Assembly: GCA_018433945.1 (NCBI GenBank)
Contig: JAHDQF010000017.1
Coordinates: 1 to 64,000, forward strand
Length of the DNA: 64,000 nucleotides
DNA from: Proteiniphilum sp.
Lineage (GTDB): Bacteria; Bacteroidota; Bacteroidia; Bacteroidales; Dysgonomonadaceae
Reading direction: 5' to 3'
In this document: piece by piece, positions 62,082-64,000 of the stretch
Layout: every line of letters begins with the position of its first letter
How positions within the stretch are numbered: position 1 is the stretch's first letter
Program-made: the position numbers and the translations under genes
Notes under the pieces: generated by a model
Databases searched by the model: none
Told to the model about the DNA's origin: nothing
Seen by the model: the letters and a program-made list of their open reading frames with translations, nothing else

Positions 62082-62089
62082 TACATTTG
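62082..62089 (+). promoter_or_regulatory. Putative -7 box of the hypothetical-DUF3822-rsmD unit
   Basis: TACATTTG matches TAnnTTTG, 57 nt before the ATG at 62147. Confidence 0.5.
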
Positions 62090-62146
62090 TAATCAAAATG
62101 AGGAAATCAAACAAAAAACAATATAAATATTAAAAAAGAAAAGTCC

Positions 62147-62851
62147 ATGAAAGTTGTAATGAGAGTGCTTATAGCAATAGCCATTGTTCTTTTAGCTTAT
62201 ATCTGCTGGAAAAGCATTCAGGGTCCGATTGATTTTAATGCAGAGGTGGAGAAACGCGAGAGAGCTGTTATTCAGCGGCTGATTGACATCCGTACCGCAC
62301 AGGTTGCCCTTCGTGCTCAGACCGGCTCCTACACCGCCAGTTTCGACACGCTGATTAATTTTGTAAAAGATGGCAAGATTTCCACCCTGGTCAAAGAGGG
62401 AGACCTCACCGAAGAACAGCTGGAAGAAGGAATGACAGAAGAAAAGGCCATGGAGATCATCCGTAGCGGGAACGAAGCGGCCATCAAAGCAGCCGGATTG
62501 TGGGATGACACAAAAAATGCACCCCAATTGGTGAGAGACACTATTTTCTCCCCTGCCGTGGAAGTCCTCTTCCCCAATCGTACGCGTTTCAGCATTGACT
62601 CACTGCGGTATGTACCCTATGGGAAGGGAGCTGAATTTGAGATGGCCGTAGATTCGCTGGTCACCGCCTCGGGTTATCCCATCCAGGTGTTTGAGGCCAA
62701 GGCCCATTTCCGTACCTTCCTGGGTGACCTCGACAAGAAATTGCTCGATCAGAAGATCCAGGAGGTGCTCGACCGTCCGGGCGACAAGTACCCTGGCTTG
62801 CAGGTGGGATCGCTTAAAGTAGCCAACAACAATGCCGGTAACTGGGAATAA
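62147..62851 (+). CDS. Conserved hypothetical membrane-anchored protein
   Basis: 234 residues with an N-terminal membrane span (about 5-22, RVLIAIAIVLLAYICWKSI) and an extracytoplasmic remainder. After the span comes FNAEVEKRERAVIQRLIDIRTAQVALRAQTGSYTASFDTLINFVKDGKI, an amphipathic helix followed by a fold reminiscent of pilin-like or type II secretion pseudopilin N-terminal arrangements, which is only a resemblance by eye. A C-terminal beta-rich part ends with GLQVGSLKVANNNAGNWE. Family not named. The next gene starts 25 bp later, and these genes probably form one transcript with rsmD. Confidence 0.72.
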   Translation: MKVVMRVLIAIAIVLLAYICWKSIQGPIDFNAEVEKRERAVIQRLIDIRTAQVALRAQTGSYTASFDTLINFVKDGKISTLVKEGDLTEEQLEEGMTEEKAMEIIRSGNEAAIKAAGLWDDTKNAPQLVRDTIFSPAVEVLFPNRTRFSIDSLRYVPYGKGAEFEMAVDSLVTASGYPIQVFEAKAHFRTFLGDLDKKLLDQKIQEVLDRPGDKYPGLQVGSLKVANNNAGNWE

Positions 62852-62876
62852 TCGTCATCCCCAGGCACCCATCGCT

Positions 62877-63692
62877 ATGTTTCTACCAGAAAATATTGAC
62901 CTGGCTCATTCGGAAGAATACAATTTATCCATTCGGCTCGCGCCGAATGGATTTTCTTTTTGCATTCACAGCAGCAACGATCCGTCGGTCTTTCACCATC
63001 AGGGCACACCGTTTGGGAACAGGCTCTCGCGCACCGATCACATCAAAAAAATGATCTTCGACCTGGGATTCTTCAGTCAACCTTTCAAAAAGACATCGGT
63101 CACTGTAGTCTCACCCCACTACACCCTGGTGCCGGAAACATATTACGACAGGAAAAAGGTGAAAGAGATCTTCCAATTCAACCTCCATCAACCCGATGGG
63201 ACGCTGTTGACCGACCATTTCCATGAGGGGGCTTACCATATCATCTACAATCTGGAAGAAGAGCTACACGCATTCCTCTTACGCAACCTGTGGAATCCCA
63301 TCTTCCTGCATCACACCGGGACGCTGCTGCGGCTCTTCCACACCCGGAGAGATACAGAGGGGAAAAAGAGCTGCTTTGCAGATTTTCACGACCAGGATGT
63401 GACCATTATCTGCTTCGCCGGTGACCGATTGCTCTCAGCCAACACTTTCCCGGCGGTCAACATCCACGACACCACCTTTTACATTGCCAGTGTCTGGGAG
63501 AAACTGGGGCTCAACCAGTCTGCCGACAGGCTCCTTTTGTCGGGAGAGCTCTCAGGGCAAAAGGGAACCGTGGAGATCCTGAGAAAATTGATACGCAACG
63601 TGGAGCAGGTAGAGATACACCCTCCGGTGGAAGCCAAAGAGGAGACCCTGCTTCAATTACCTACCGATACCCTGGCAACCTTATGCGAATAA
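62877..63692 (+). CDS. DUF3822 family protein
   Basis: About 271 residues from the ATG at 62877 (MFLPENIDLAHSEEYNLSIRL); the frame is open from 62832 but would overlap the preceding gene. The actin-ATPase-like pattern of DUF3822 is present: NLSIRLAPNGFSFCIHS at the N-terminus, VSPHYTLVPETYYD in the middle, and the second half TIICFAGDRLLSANTFPAVNIHDTTFYIASVWEKLGL...RLLLSGEL. DUF3822 genes typically precede rsmD in Bacteroidetes; the role is unknown. Its last 10 bp overlap the rsmD start. Confidence 0.85.
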   Translation: MFLPENIDLAHSEEYNLSIRLAPNGFSFCIHSSNDPSVFHHQGTPFGNRLSRTDHIKKMIFDLGFFSQPFKKTSVTVVSPHYTLVPETYYDRKKVKEIFQFNLHQPDGTLLTDHFHEGAYHIIYNLEEELHAFLLRNLWNPIFLHHTGTLLRLFHTRRDTEGKKSCFADFHDQDVTIICFAGDRLLSANTFPAVNIHDTTFYIASVWEKLGLNQSADRLLLSGELSGQKGTVEILRKLIRNVEQVEIHPPVEAKEETLLQLPTDTLATLCE

Positions 63693-64000
63693 TCAGCGGC
63701 AAATACAAGTCGAGGCGTATTCAGGTACCTGCTAACCTGAAAGCACGCCCCACCACCGATTTCGCGAAGGAGGGACTGTTTGATATTCTGGAAAACCGGC
63801 TGAATTGGGAAGAGACAACGGCACTGGATCTTTTTTCCGGCACGGGCAGCATTGCCTTTGAATTGATTTCAAGGGGATGTACCTATGTGGTGAGTGTGGA
63901 GCAGAATCAAAACCATTTCAACTTTATCTGTCAATCCCAGGAGAAGCTGGGTGCCAGGGAGCTGTTTCCAGTTAAGGCGGATGTCTTCAAATATCTGCGA
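63683..64000 (+). CDS. rsmD: 16S rRNA (guanine(966)-N2)-methyltransferase (3' end beyond window)
   Basis: The first 106 codons of RsmD: MRIISGKYKSRRIQVPANLKARPTTDFAKEGLFDIL matches the family N-terminus, followed by the SAM-binding motif ALDLFSGTGSIAFELISRG and VVSVEQNQ. The catalytic NPPY motif would lie beyond the right edge. It modifies G966 of 16S rRNA. The ATG at 63683 lies within the last codons of the DUF3822 gene (10-bp overlap), implying coupling. Confidence 0.94.
   Translation, partial: MRIISGKYKSRRIQVPANLKARPTTDFAKEGLFDILENRLNWEETTALDLFSGTGSIAFELISRGCTYVVSVEQNQNHFNFICQSQEKLGARELFPVKADVFKYLR

Overview
The window looks like chromosomal DNA from a Bacteroidales bacterium, possibly a Dysgonomonadaceae/Proteiniphilum-like genus. 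Family membership is an inference; the order is well supported. The evidence is a Sus-type outer-membrane starch system, Bacteroidetes -7 promoter boxes (TAnnTTTG) before many genes, no Shine-Dalgarno pattern, a glycine-lipid acyltransferase pair, and a complete Bacteroidetes-style division/cell-wall (dcw) cluster. No rRNA, tRNA, CRISPR array, phage or insertion sequence was seen.

Layout. 1-10.1 kb (minus strand): 5' part of a MeaB-type GTPase, a DUF1573 secreted protein, a giant alpha-2-macroglobulin-like protein, and an unusual protein with two receiver-like domains fused to a PPDK/PEP-synthase N-terminal domain. 10.1-20.4 kb (plus): lytic transglycosylase, uvrA, tpx, a small membrane protein, ftsK, a LolA-like carrier, trxB and a secreted hypothetical protein. 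20.4-36.9 kb (minus): the dcw operon in the order mraZ-rsmH-ftsL-ftsI-murE-mraY-murD-ftsW-murG-murC-ftsQ-ftsA-ftsZ, then a YqeY-like gene. It carries putative MraZ boxes at its promoter and two simple tandem-repeat arrays in its spacers. 37.1-39.0 kb (plus): the glycine-lipid pair glsA/glsB. 39.1-51.2 kb (plus): a starch-utilisation operon, susC (frameshifted in a G6 tract), susD, susE-like, susF-like, a GH13 neopullulanase (SusA-like) and a surface GH13/CBM48 lipoprotein (SusG-like position). 51.3 kb: flavodoxin. 51.9-55.9 kb (minus): a GH13 lipoprotein, an SLC45-like MFS sugar permease and a LacI-family regulator. 56-64 kb: arginine deiminase, a HAD phosphatase, a coiled-coil lipoprotein, rsmI, a conserved hypothetical, a RecD-like helicase, another hypothetical, a DUF3822 protein and the start of rsmD.

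How the parts work together. SusCDEF and the surface amylase would bind, trim and import maltooligosaccharides. The SusA-like enzyme and the second GH13 lipoprotein (which lacks the acidic surface-export signal) would finish digestion in the periplasm, and the MFS permease would import the product. No SusR sensor and no GH97 SusB are present. The likely regulator is the LacI-family protein. A perfect 14-bp palindrome upstream of susC recurs with 12 of 14 bases upstream of the MFS gene, 54 and 55 bp respectively from clean -7 boxes. Neither promoter shows a -33 box, which suggests LacI-type activation rather than classical repression. This regulatory arrangement is the most interesting inference from the window, followed by the double-receiver/PPDK fusion, the susC frameshift and the repeat arrays inside the dcw operon.
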